The position numbers and the translations under genes are program-made. Shown here in pieces: positions 35,899 to 48,490 of a DNA stretch of 64,000 nt; positions within the stretch are counted from its first letter, which is position 1; every line of letters starts with the position of its first letter. The notes beneath the pieces were generated by a model. It ran no database searches. It was not told where the DNA came from and saw only the letters and a program-made list of their open reading frames with translations. Source of the DNA: Siphonodentalium dalli (taxonomy: Eukaryota; Mollusca; Scaphopoda; Gadilida; Siphonodentaliidae); contig CP136066.1 in NCBI GenBank assembly GCA_032622095.1, forward strand, positions 196,158,816-196,222,815, written 5' to 3'.

Positions 35899-36724
35899 TT
35901 ATGATATGATATTTATTAGCATAAAACACTCATGTGAGCCGTATGCATTACATAATAATAAGACATATAATTTACACATACATAGTTCATATAATAAACT
36001 TTCCACATATTCATACTACAGTTATACAATGACTTAGTAGAGCTCAATAATATAAGCATGCAAATAAACTGTATGCAGGCCTATGATATCGTGTGGAATA
36101 GAAATTAATTTATTCATCAACTTCGGGCTTCTTTTCTCATTTCAAAGAATTCTTTGAAAGCTCGACTGATCACATTACTTGTATTTGGTTGGTCGTTTCG
36201 CATTATGTATATATACATTTTGAGATACTACTGGCCCTTAGAAATTTAGTGATTCATATAGGCCTTTTTCTCAATTTGTCGTATTTGGTACAATGGAGAA
36301 CAAAATGCTTCTCGTCTTCCATTGAGTTAGTATTGCACATCTTGAATATCCGATCATTGGCTGGCGTCGGTGGGCGTTTGTGTTGGCCTTTTTCTATTTC
36401 TAATGAATGACAGCTGATTCGAAGTCTACATAATTGTTCACGGTCTTTGATAGAAATTGTATGTATTAGATATGGTTCGAGTCGAAAAATGGTTTTGAAT
36501 TGTTTGTATGGCCTTCGTTTACTGTGTGGATCGTCTGCACTGATAATATACTTATTTATATATTCATCCTTCAATCGTTCTGTGACGAGATTAATATATG
36601 CCACTACTGGGGTATCAATGGCGAGGCAGCTGCCAGTATGCCCTGTGGAGCAGCTTGAAACTAAATCAGTTACATTAATTAGTCCTGAATAGACAATAAT
36701 GATTTGACGGTTAAGGCGCTGCAT
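35899..36724 (-). mobile_element. 5'-truncated LINE 3' end with AATAAA and ATATC-type tail
   Basis: The minus-strand frame 36724-36254 encodes RLRISCHSLEIEKG, then ANDRIFKMC...EDEKHFVLHC, the hallmark C-terminal knuckle of many animal LINE ORF2-type proteins. A second in-frame-like stretch (IMRNDQPNTSNVISRAFKEF) reaches a stop near 36118 after a disruption. The 3' UTR ends in GCTAATAAATATCATATCAT. Reverse transcriptase and endonuclease domains are absent. It is a second, different LINE family from the neighbour at 34822. Confidence 0.8.
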
Positions 36725-36999
36725 GACGTCGCTTCTAATGGCTCATACTTTGGTCTCCCAGGGTCGATGGAAAAATTATAATAAGCTGATTGTGTCATAA
36801 CGTGAACAGACGAAAGGCAAATTTCAATTTGGTCAGAACGTCACAGTCTTTGGTCAAACGCCACCTATTTTAATCACAGATTCTGACCCGCTTTCCGTCA
36901 TCCAAATAGGTATAATTTGGGGAAACTATTATGTCATGTACAAAAGACTTATTCGCGATATCGAATTTAGAAGCAATAAAGAGCGTTTCTATGCCATTT

Positions 37000-38229
37000 G
37001 TATGCCATTTGACTGATTTATGTGAATATGTTAGAATAGGGCCCTTCGGTCATTTCACATTTAACAATTAAAGCTGAAATTTCTAGAGTAAGCACGCGTG
37101 ACATTTTTTCTCTCGAAACAACTCCAAAATCCGACTCGAATAAATAACCAACAACCACATGCGTGTAATTGGCCCATCGTGCCACTTATCCCACCCGATC
37201 ACATCAAACCGAAGCCAATCAGGTTTATATGCGCTTATTTCATAGAGATATGATAAGGTACGGGAGCTTCCACGTTCGTTCTGACTTCACATCGCCATCA
37301 TTGGCTCATTTAGTAACTCCTACAGTCGTTCCGGGTCTGTATAATCAGGGGGAGTTTCCTGCAATATGTCCATTAACCACTAAAAAGTTATTGAAGAACA
37401 CACTGATAAAATACACATATTCATTGCAAGTGGCAGAAACACAACGAAACTGACTTTTGTTCCTTCTGGCTATTTTCCCGTGAAATAAATATAGGTATAA
37501 ATACACGAAATACTATTATGATGACTATATATGCCATAAACAAACGACTTATTCTAGATATAGAATATAGAAAAGTCGAGATCAGCACGAAGCAGTAAAA
37601 AGCGTTCGTTGCTAACACATTTATGGTATGGATACAGATAGGTAATTTTAATGATTTTTGTCATGTAGTTAGACACCCGATCAAATACCACTCACTCCTT
37701 TTAAAATTGTTATTTCAAATTTATTTCTATGTATATAAAGCACAGGACGCTTTTTCTTGAAACAAACCCAAAATCCGACCTACCCAAATGGCCGACAACC
37801 AAATGGGTGCAATTGGCCCAGCGTACCAATTATCTGCCCCATGACAGATTTTGTCAAAATGTTAGAATAGGGCTCTTCTTTCGTTACATATTTCGTCAAC
37901 AACATCATGGTGGCCGCGGACCAACGTTCTACGATAAATGCCAAATAGGGTCAAGCAATTGGTATGTTATAGGTTGTTTCTAAGCCGAAGACACATCAAA
38001 ACACACCCGATCAACTCAAACACCAGGGGGGGGGGGGGGGGGGGTTCAAATATCATTTGCCAATTAAGCCGCGGCATAGCATTAATTGTAATCTCTCATG
38101 CTCAGGTTTCCCAAAAGTCGATGGAATAATTCAGTTGAAACCGTGTACATTGAGTTGTCGGTATTATTCTCATAACGTCACACCGATAGAAATGTCACAT
38201 TTCAGAACTGTGTCTGGCATACACGAACA
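37000..38229 (+). repeat. AT-rich element bordering the 139-bp satellite
   Basis: Two diverged sub-copies (about 37030-37345 and 37690-38020) share CCAAAATCCGAC, CAACAACCA.ATG.GTG and AATTGGCCCA. They carry AATAGGGC..TTCGG..ATTCACATTT-type words that recur in the spacers inside the satellite. 38067-38205 (AAGCCGCGGCATAGCATTAA) recurs at 47955-48100, and 37556-37675 recurs at 48247-48375 and 51013-51130. No coding frame is supported. Confidence 0.7.
38026..38044 (+). repeat. 19-base G homopolymer
   Basis: An uninterrupted G-run just left of the satellite. Others are at 2706-2717, 17500-17512, 43290-43307 and 50846-50858, and a 16-base C-run at 50241-50256. Confidence 0.9.
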
Positions 38230-39986
38230 TCATACCCCGTGCTACCCCGAGGGGGTGAACATGGGGTATGTACCATCTTCGAGAACCGTAGGGTAGGGGT
38301 TTCGACCGATTTGACTGCATGGGTGGGTAGCCCGCCCCACATACCACACAGAAACTCCCATCCCCACCCATTACCCACGGGGGTGCCACCCCGATTGGGT
38401 AACAATTGGGTATGGACCATTTTCGAGAACAGTATTGGATTTAAACCGATTTGACGGCACGGTGGATGGCCCACCCCAAATACTCCCTAGAAACAACCGA
38501 CTCCCTTCCAATCACTTCGGGGTATGGACCATTTTCGAGAACAGTAAGGATTTGGACCGATTTGACGGCATGGGTGGGTGGCCCGTCCCATATATCTCTC
38601 AGAAACACTCCAAATATCTACCCAATCACCCCGGGTGTTACCACGCGAAGGGGTGAAATGGGGTATAAACTATTTCCAAGAACGGTAAGGATTTCGACCG
38701 ATTTGACGGCATGGGTGGGTGGCTCGTCCCAAACACCCATAGAGACGACAGACCCCCACACAGCAAACCCGGTGATTGCCACCCCGAAGAGGTGAAAATG
38801 GGATATGGACCATTTTCGAGAACAGCATCGACCATTTTCGAGAACGGTACAGATTTCGACCAATTTGACGGAACGGTTCGGTGGCCTGACACAAACACAC
38901 CGAGCCCAACCTATCACCACCGGGGGTGCCACCCCGAAGGGGTGAAATGGGGTATAAACCATTTTCAAGAACAGTTGGGATTTCGACCGATTTGATTGCA
39001 TGCTGGGTGGGTGGCCCGCCCCAAATACCTACTAGAAACACCAGACTCCACACTCATCACCCCCGGATGGTGACAACAGAAGGGGTGAAAATGGGGGATG
39101 AACCATTTTCGAGAACGGTAAGTATTTCGACCGATTTGACGGCATGGGTGGTCGCTCGTCCCAAATACCCCCTATAGACACCAGACCCCCGCCCATCAAC
39201 AACGAAGAGGTGAAAATGGGGTATGGACCATTTTCGAGAACAGTATCGACCACTTTCCAGAACGGTAAGAATTTCGACCGATTTGACGGCATTTGTGGGT
39301 GGCCCGCCCCAAATACCCCCTAGAAACACCAGACCCATCCCATCAACCTCTGGGGTTGGCACCCCGAAGAGGTGAAAATAGGTTATGAACAAATTTCGTG
39401 ACGGTATGGGTGGATGGCCCGCCCCAAATACCCCATAGAAACACCCCAGCCACACCACCCCGGGAGTGACACCCCGTAGGTGTGAAAATAGTGTATGGAC
39501 CATTCTCGAGAACGGTAAATATTTTTACCGATTTGACGGCATGGGTGGGTGACCCGCTCCAAATACCCAATAGAAACACCCGACCCCCACCAATCACATT
39601 GGGTGTGCGACCCAGGGGGGGGGGGTGAACATGTGGTATAGACAACTTTCGAGAATGGTAAGAATTTCAACCGATTTGACCGCGTGTGTGTGGGTGCCCC
39701 ACCCTAAATTCACAATTTAAACACCAATTTGAAACACCCCCACCCATCACCCCGAGGGGGTACAAATGGTGTTTGGACCATTTTCGAGAACGGTAAGGTT
39801 TTCAACCGATTTGACGACATGGGTGTGTGTCCCGCCCATATACCTCCCAGAAACACCCGACCCCCCGCCCATCACCCCGGGGGTGCCACCCAGAGGGTAG
39901 GAATTTAGACCGATTTGACGGAATGGGTTGGTGGCCCACCCCAAATACCACATAAATCACCCCGACCACCCACCCATCAACCCGGG

Positions 39987-40777
39987 CCCTATACTATAGA
40001 ACACAATTATTGTAATCACACGCTTCAGTGGGGCACACAAAAGGTGTCGATTACCATAGACCTCCACTCTTATTCTAACAGTGTATAGGCGACTTCTTGT
40101 AATTCCGCTTTCACATGCATGTTGACCAATAAAATAATTGGTGACCAATAAAATAATAAGTTTTTCACTTTTTCAAGTTGTGACTTGATTGACCAATGAA
40201 AAAAATGAGTCCTCGGAGACACTCATTGAGATGTTATCGCTAGTGCATGGGTGAGCCGTGTTCAATTTGATTAGTGGTAATCGGTATCCTTTAAATAATC
40301 GCCCAGTGAGTACACCGCAACCGTTCGTGCATTGTGTTATATTTCATCAATGGTTATCGTCTGTTCCAACAATTCAAGTCGTACGATGTATTTAATTTCT
40401 AGTTGGTTTGTCATTCAGAATTGCTGCAGTATTCTATTGATAATATGTACAAGAGACGTGGCTAGAAGGTCTCAGGTGCAGGTTTAAACTCCAAGTTGTG
40501 TACCCACAAAGGAGACCCTCTAACAACATCCCTGCACGAATGTCATAATTGGTCAATACTCCAATACAGACTTTAGGTTGTTTGCCACGAGACAACCGCT
40601 TGATTGCCGCAGTGTGAATGCCATTCTGATCAAACCCAATCACCCATCGGCAATGAGCCCACATGCACACGGGTATAATATACACTATTACAATACAGTG
40701 GTCTATTGCACTTGCCCGCCTCCTGTGTACCTCCATTAACCTTGTGATTACAATTATTATGGTCCATAGTACAAGGC
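39987..40777. mobile_element. TIR element nested in the satellite
   Basis: AT-rich 791-bp insert with terminal inverted repeats: left CCCTATACTATAGAACA, AATTATTGTAATCACA; right reads TGTGATTACAATTATTATGG, CCATAGTACAAGGC. The satellite word CCCGGG appears on both sides and may be the target-site duplication. A 118-codon minus-strand frame (40790-40434) includes AAIKRLSRGKQPKVCIGVL but matches no transposase I know. Probably a non-autonomous DNA transposon of unassigned superfamily. Confidence 0.65.
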
Positions 40778-43700
40778 CCCGGGGTGCCACCCCGTGGATG
40801 TTAAATGGGGTATGGACAATTTTGGAGAATGGTAAGGATTTCGAGCGATCTGCCCCAAATACCCCCTAGAAACAGCACAATGCCCCATCCACCACCCCGC
40901 GGGTGCCACCCGAAGGGGGTAAAATGGTGTAAGGTAAGGATTTCTACCGATTTGACGGCCTGGGTGGTGGCCCGCTCCAATTATCCCCTAGAAACACCCC
41001 GACCCCACCCATTTCCCCGGGGTGGCACCCGAGGGTGTGAAAATGGGGTATGGATCATTTTCGAGAACGGTAAGGATTTTTACCGATTTGACGGCATGGG
41101 TATGTGGCCCGCCCCAAATACCCATCAGAAATACCCGGCCTCCAACCATCAGCTCAATGGTGCCACCCCGAGGGGTGAAAATGGGGTATGGACTATTTTC
41201 GAGAACGGTAAGAATTAGCACCGATTTGACGGCGTGGGTGAGTGGCCCGCCCCAAGTACCCCATAGAAACAACCCGAACCACCAATCACCTCATGGGGTG
41301 AACATGGGGTATGGACATTTTTTCGAGGAGAGTAATAATTTCCACTGATTTGACGGCACGGTGAGTGGCCCACCTCAAGTACACCATAGAAACACACCGA
41401 TCCCATACCAATCACCTGCGGGGGTGCCACCCCGAGGAGGTGAAAATGGGGTATGGATCATTTTCGAGAACGGTAAGGATTTCGACCGATTTGACGGCAT
41501 GGGTGGGTGATCTACCCAAAATACCATAGAAACTCCCGGATCACCCACCCATCACCCGGGTTGCCACCCGAGGAGGTGAACATGGGGTAAGGACCATTTT
41601 CGAGAACGGAAAGGATTTCGCCCGATTTGATGGCATGTGTGATGGCCCACCACAAATAACCCCTAGAAACACGCCGATCCCCGAGGCATCAACCCCAGTG
41701 GCTGCCACCCCAAGGGGTGAACATGGGGTATGAACCATTTTTGAGAACGGTAAGGATTTCGACCGATTTGATGGCATGGGTCGGTGGCTTGCCCCAAATA
41801 ACCCATATGAACACCCGATTCCCAAGCCATCACCACAGGGTGGTGGCCCGCCCTAAATACCCACTAGAAAAACCCCACACCCACCCATCACTCCGGTGGG
41901 GGTGCCACCATAGGGAGTGAAAATGCCGTATGGATTTGACGGCATGGGTGGGTGGCCCGCCCAAATACCACCTAGAAATACCCGACTCCCACTTATCACA
42001 CCGGTGGTGCCACTCCGCAGGGGTGAACATGGGGTATGGACAATATTCGAGAATGGTAAGGATTTCGACCGATTTGACGGCGTGGGTGGCTGGCCCGCCA
42101 CAAATACCTCATATAAATACCCGAACCCGACATCACCCCTGGGTGGTGCCACCCGAAGGGGTGAAAATGGGGTATGGACCTTACTCGAGAACGGTAAGAA
42201 TTTCCACAGATTGGACGCCATGGGTGAGTGGTCCGCCCAAGTAACCCAAAGAAACACGTCGATACCCCACCAATTACCTCCTGGGGGATGCCACCCCAGG
42301 GATGAACATGGGGTATGGATAATTTTCGAGAAGGGTAAGAATTTAGACCGATTTGACGGCATGGGTGGGTGGCTCGCCCAAAATACTCCCTAAAAACACC
42401 CGACCCCACCCATCACCCGGGGTGCCACCCAGGGGGTGAACATGTGGTATAGACAACTTTCGAGAAGGGTAAGAATTTCAACCGATTTGACCGCAGGTGG
42501 TGAAAATGGGGTACGGACCATTTTCAAGACCGGTGTGGATTTCGACCGATATCACGGCTTGGGTGGTTGGCCCGCCCCAAATACCCATAGACACACCATA
42601 CCCCCACCATCACTCGTGGGTGCCACTTCGATGGGGTAAAATGTTGGTAGCCCGCCCCAAATACCACCGATTGGACGACACGGATGGGTGGCCCGCCCCA
42701 AATTCCATCTAGAAACACCCCGAACCCGACCGATCACACCGGGGGTGACACTCCGTATGGGTGTAAATGGGGTATGGACAATATTAGATAAGGATTTCGA
42801 CCGATTTGATGGCATGGGTGGGTGGCCCGCCCCAAATACCACCTATACATTCACCGAACCCATCTATCACCCCTGGGGGTGCCACCCCGAAGGGGTGAAT
42901 GGGGTATGGACAATTTTCGAGAACGGTGAGAATTTCCACCCATTTGACGGTATGGGCGAGTGACCGCCCAAGTACTCCATAGAAACACACTGACCCCCCC
43001 CCCCACCAATCACCTCCATGGGGTGCCACCGAAAGGTGAACATATGGTATGGACAATTTTCGCGAAGGGTATGAATTTTTACAGATTTTACGTCATGTGT
43101 GGGTGGCCCGCCTCAAATACCACCTAAAACACCGACCCCACCCATCACCCCGGGGGTGCCACACCGATGAGGTGAAAATAGAGTATGGTCCTTTTTTCGA
43201 GTACGGTGAGGATTTCGACCGATTTGACGGCCAAAAATACACTAGAAACTCATGGATCCCCCACCATCACACCCGGTGTGCCACCCGGAGGGGGGGGGGG
43301 GGGGGGGTAAAAACGGTATGGACCATTTTTAGAACGGTAAGGATTTCGACCGATTTGGTGGCATGGGTGTGTGGCCAGCCCCAAAAACCTACTAGAAACA
43401 CCCGGACACAACCTATCACCCGGGTGTACCACAACGTAAGGACCATTTTCGAGAACCGTAGGGATTGCGACCGTTTGACGGCATGGGTGGGTGGCCCACC
43501 CCAAATACCCCATAGGAACACCCGAACCCCCATCCATCACCCTCGGGGTGTGCCAACCGATGGGGTTAAACTGGGGTATGGACCAGTTACGAGAAAGGTA
43601 AGGATTTCAACCGATTTGACGGCATGGGTGGGTGGCCCTCCCAAATACTCATGGAAACACCCGCCCCCCACCCATCACCCCCAGGGGTGCCACCCCGAGG

Positions 43701-44069
43701 GGGTTAAAATGGAGCAAGGACCATTTTCGAGAAAGGTAAGGAATTCGATCGATTTAATGGCATGGGTGGGTGGCCCGCCCCAAATAGCCCATATAAAGAC
43801 CCGACCCCGCACGTCACCCACGGGAGTGCTACCCGGAGGGGGTAAAAATGGGGTATGGACATCTTCGAGAACCGTAGGGGTTTCGACCGATTGGGCTGCA
43901 TTGGTTGGTAGCCCGCCCCAAACACCACATAGAAACACCCCAACCCCCACCCATCACCCACGGGGGTGCCACACCGATGGGGTAACAATGGGGTATGGAC
44001 CATTTTCGAGAACAGTAGTGATTTAGACCCATTTGACGGTATGTGTGGGTGGCCCACCCCAAATACCCC

Positions 44070-45628
44070 ATAGAAACACCCGAACCCCCATCCATCACCC
44101 TCGAGGTGTGCCACCGAGTGGGTTAAACTGGGTTATGGACCAGTTTCGAGAAAGGTAAGGATTTCAACCGATTTGCGTCTCTCACCAAGACAAATATGTT
44201 AAGGTATGGCAACTTCCATTTTCGTTCTGGCCTTTCATCGCCACGATTGGCGCATTTGTTGAACTTCCATAGTCGATCCGGGACTGTATAATCAAACTCA
44301 AATCGACTTACATATTATAAGTCATTATTATTACGAAGTTGAATTTTTGTGGGATCTTTTTATTTTTGGGACCAACCAACACAGGAAATCATTCGAAGTG
44401 CTAGTATAGAATATCTTTTCGAAAGACCAATTTATGTCAAAATATTACAATAGGGCCCTTCGGCCAATTCACATCTGACCACTAAAACAATATGACGACC
44501 GTCGCCCAATGTTGTTCGAATAAGACCAAATATGGTCACACAAATGGTTCCTTATGGTGCCACTAAGTCGAGGACAATTCAAAACCACCCACGCACCCGA
44601 GTGGGTTAAACTGGGGTATGGACCAGTTTCGAGAAAGGTAAGGATTTCAACCGATTTGGGTCTCTCACCAAGACAAATGTGTTAATGTATACAACTTCCA
44701 TTTTCGTTCTGGCCTTTCGTCGCCACGATTGGCGCATTTGTTGGACTTCTATAGTCGATCCGGGACTGTATAATCAAACTCAAATCGACTTAAATATTAT
44801 AAGTCATTATTATTACGAAGTTGAATTTTTGTGGGATCTTTTTATTTTTGGGACCAACAAACACAGGAAATCATTCGTATAGTATAGGATATGTTTTCGA
44901 AAGACAAATTTATGTCAAAATGTTACAATAGGGCCCTTCGGCCAATTCACATCTGACCACTAAAAAATTATGATGACCGTCGCCCAATGTTTTTGGAATA
45001 AGACCAAATATGGTCAAACAAATGGTTCATAATGGTGCCCCTAAACCGAGGAAAATTCAAAACCCACTCTATCATCTCAAACGCTATCTAATGAATGCAT
45101 ATATACTTCTTTCTGTCTCTCCCCAAGACAAATTTGATAAGGCTGGTGGGTGGCCCGCCAGAAATACCCCATAGAAACACCACGATCCCCCACCTTTCAC
45201 CTTTCACCCACGGGGGTGCTACCCCGAGGGGGTGAACATTGGGTATAGACCATTTTCAAGAACCGTAGGGGTTTCGACCGATTTGACTGGATGGGTGGGT
45301 GGCCCAAAATAAACACCCGACACCCCACCCATCCATCACCCCGGGGGTGCCACCCGAGGGGGTAAACATGGGGTATGGACCAGTTTCGAGAAAGCTAAGG
45401 GTTTCAACCGATTTAACGGCATGGGTGCATGGCCCTCCCAAATACTCCAGAGAAACACCCCGACCCCACCCTTCACCCACGGGGTGCTACCCCAAGTGAG
45501 TGAAAATGGAATAAGGATCATCTTCGAGAACCGTAGGGGTTTCGACCGATTTGACTGCATGGGTGGGTGGCCCGCCCCAAATACCACATAGAAACTCCCC
45601 AACCCACACCATTACCCACGGGGGTGCC
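44070..45628 (+). repeat. Higher-order repeat, copy 1
   Basis: Roughly 1.56 kb matching 46120-47684 with offset 2051-2057. Contains satellite units, spacer S at 44175-44600, a single 139-type unit, spacer S again at about 44660-45140, then more units. Spacers always begin GTCTCTCACCAAGACAA directly after CAACCGATTTG, so the junction is fixed. Confidence 0.85.
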
Positions 45629-46119
45629 ACCCCGAGGGGGTAACAATTGGGTATGGACCATTTTCGAGAACAGTAGGGATTTCGACCGATTTGACGGATG
45701 GGTGGGTGGTCTGTCCCAAATACTCCCTATAAACAACCGGCTCCCTTCCAATCACTTCAGGGTATGGACCATTATCGAGAACGGTAAAGATTTTGACCGA
45801 TTTGACGGCGTGGGTGGGTGGCCCGTCACATATACCTCACAGAAACACCCCAATCCCTGCCCAAACACCCAGAGTGGTGCCACCCGAAGGGGTGAAATGG
45901 GGTATAAACTATTTCCGAGAACGGTAATGATTTCGACCGATTTGACGGCATGGGTGGGTGGCCCCAAATACCTCATATAAACACACCGACACCCGACACC
46001 CATCCATCACCCCGGGTGTGCCACCCCGAGGGGTGAAAATGGGGTATGGACCCTTTTCGAAAACCGTAGGGATTTCGACCGATTTGACGGCTTGTGGGGG
46101 TGGACCACCCCAAATACCC

Positions 46120-47684
46120 CATAGAAACACCCGAACCCCCATCCATCACCCTCGGGGTGTGCCACCAAGTGGGATAAACTGGGGTATGGACCAGTTTCGA
46201 GAAAGGTAAGGATTTCAACCGATTTGCGTCTCTCACCAAGACAAATATGTTAAGGTATGGCAACTTCCATTTTCGTTTTGGCTTTCATCGCCACGATTGG
46301 CGCATTTGTTGAACTTCCATAGTCGATCCGGGACTGTATAATCAAACTCAAATCGACTTACATATTATAAGTCATTATTATTACGAAGTTGAATTTTTGT
46401 GGGATCTTTTTATTTTTGGGACCAACCAACACAGGAAATCATTCGAAGTGTTAGTATAGGATATCTTTTCGAAAGACCAATTTATGTCAAAATATTACAA
46501 TAGGGCCCTTCGGCCAATTCACATCTGACCACTAAAACACAATATGACGACCGTCGCCCAATGTTGTTCGAATAAGACCAAATATGGTCACCAAATGGTT
46601 CCTTATGGTGCCACTAAGTCGAGGACAATTCAAAACCACCCACGCACCCGAGTGGGTTAAAGTGGGGTATGGACCAGTTTCGAGAAAGGTAAGGATTTCA
46701 ACCGATTTGGGTCTCTCACCAAGACAAATGTGTTGATGTATAGCAACTTCCATTTTCGTTCTAGCCTTTCGTCGCCACGATTGGCGCATTTGTTGGACTT
46801 CTATAGTCGATCCGGGACTGTATAATCAAACTCAAATCGACTTAAATATTATAAGTCATTATTATTACGAAGTTGAATTTTTGTGGGATCTTTTTATTTT
46901 TGGGACCAACAAACACAGGAAGTCATTCGAAGTGTTAGTATAGGATATGTTTTCGAAAGACAAATTTATGTCAAAATGTTACAATAGGGCCCTTCGGCCA
47001 ATTCACATCTGACCACTAAAACATTATGATGACCGTCGCCCAATGTTTTTGGAATAAGACCAAATATGGTCAAACAAATGGTTCCTAATGGTGCCCCTAA
47101 ACCGAGGAAAATTCAAAACCCACTCTATCATCTTAAACGCTATCAAATGAATGCATATATACTTCTTTCTGTCTCTCCCCAAGACAAATTTGATAAGGCT
47201 GGTGGGTGGCCCGCCAGAAATACCCCATAGAAACACCACGATCCCCCACCTTTCACCTTTCACCCACGGGGGTGCTACCCCGAGGGGGTGAACATTGGGT
47301 ATAGACCATTTTCAAGAACCGTAGTGGTTTCGACCGATTTGACTGGATGGGTGGGTGGCCCTAAATAAACACCCCGACACCCCACCCATCCATCACCCCG
47401 GGGGTGCCACCCGAGGGGGTAAACATGGGGTATGGACCAGTTTCGAGAAAGCTAATGGTTTCAACCGATTTAACGGCATGGGTGCATGGCCCTCCCAAAT
47501 ACTCCAGAGAAACAACCCGACCCCACCCTTCACCCACGAGGTGCTACCCCAAGTGAGTGAAAATGGAATAAGGATCATCTTCGAGAACCGTAGGGGTTTC
47601 GACCGATTTGACTGCATGGGTGGGTGGCCCGCCCCAAATACCACATAGAAACTCCCCAACCCACACCATTACCCACGGGGGTGC
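46120..47684 (+). repeat. Higher-order repeat, copy 2
   Basis: Second copy of the 1.56-kb higher-order unit, with spacers at 46226-46640 and about 46705-47195. It differs from copy 1 by small indels and substitutions and breaks off at CACGGGGGTGCAACCGATTT, a junction inside a satellite unit. Confidence 0.85.
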
Positions 47685-47754
47685 AACCGATTTAACGGCA
47701 TGGGTGCATGGCCCTCCCAAATACTCTAGAGAAACACCCCGAGCCCACCCTTGC

Positions 47755-48490
47755 CGTAACATATCAGGCAAGAACCATCACAATACCGGCGATATAGAAC
47801 GACTTCCGATGTAAAAGTTCCTTAATTGTACGATTTAGTGAAATCAGAGGGTGTTGATGGCTGGCCCCATGACGATGCGCGTGCCACTATGCCCTGGGGA
47901 TCAGCGTCACACTAAATCAAATACATTAACTAATCCCTTAGTATATAATTTGCTAATTAAGCCGCGGAATAGCATTAATTATAATGTCTCATGCTCACGT
48001 TTCCCAAAATCGATGGAAAAATTCAGTTGAAACCGTGTATATAAAGTTGTCGGTGATATTGTATGAACGTCACACCGATGAACATGTCACATTTCAGTTG
48101 GATAAAAGTGTCATAAGTGTATGGTCAAAACGCCACCTATATATTAGTCACGTATTCTGACTATCTTCATGTGATCAAAACTGCTATAAATACACGAAAT
48201 ACTGTTATAAGGACTGTATCTACCATACACGAACTGCAAATTCAAGATATCGAATTTAGAAAAGTCGAGCTCAACACGAATTAATAAAGAGCGTTAACTG
48301 TTAACTTGTTTATGGTATGGATACAGAGCGTTAATTGCAAAGATCTGAGAACAACATTGGTCATGTAGCTAGACCCAAGGCATCAAATCCCACCAACAGC
48401 CCCACGCATCTTAAAACTAACATTTGACTTCCATAGTCTTTCTGGGACTGTCAATGAATCCATTTCTGACAAATTTGATATCCGACTAAC
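47755..48490 (+). repeat. AT-rich spacer related to the left flank element
   Basis: Shares AAGCCGCGGAATAGCATTAA, GAAACCGTGTA.ATAAAGTTGTCGG, CGTCACACCGATGA and TCAACACGAATTAATAAAGAG with 37556-38205. A third, shorter relative is at 50885-51145. No gene is seen. Confidence 0.75.

Noticed and set aside
43049-44026. 325-codon open frame on the plus strand
   Set aside because: It lies wholly in the ~139-bp satellite. The unit is not a multiple of three and all frames on both strands are stop-poor there, so the length is a composition effect.
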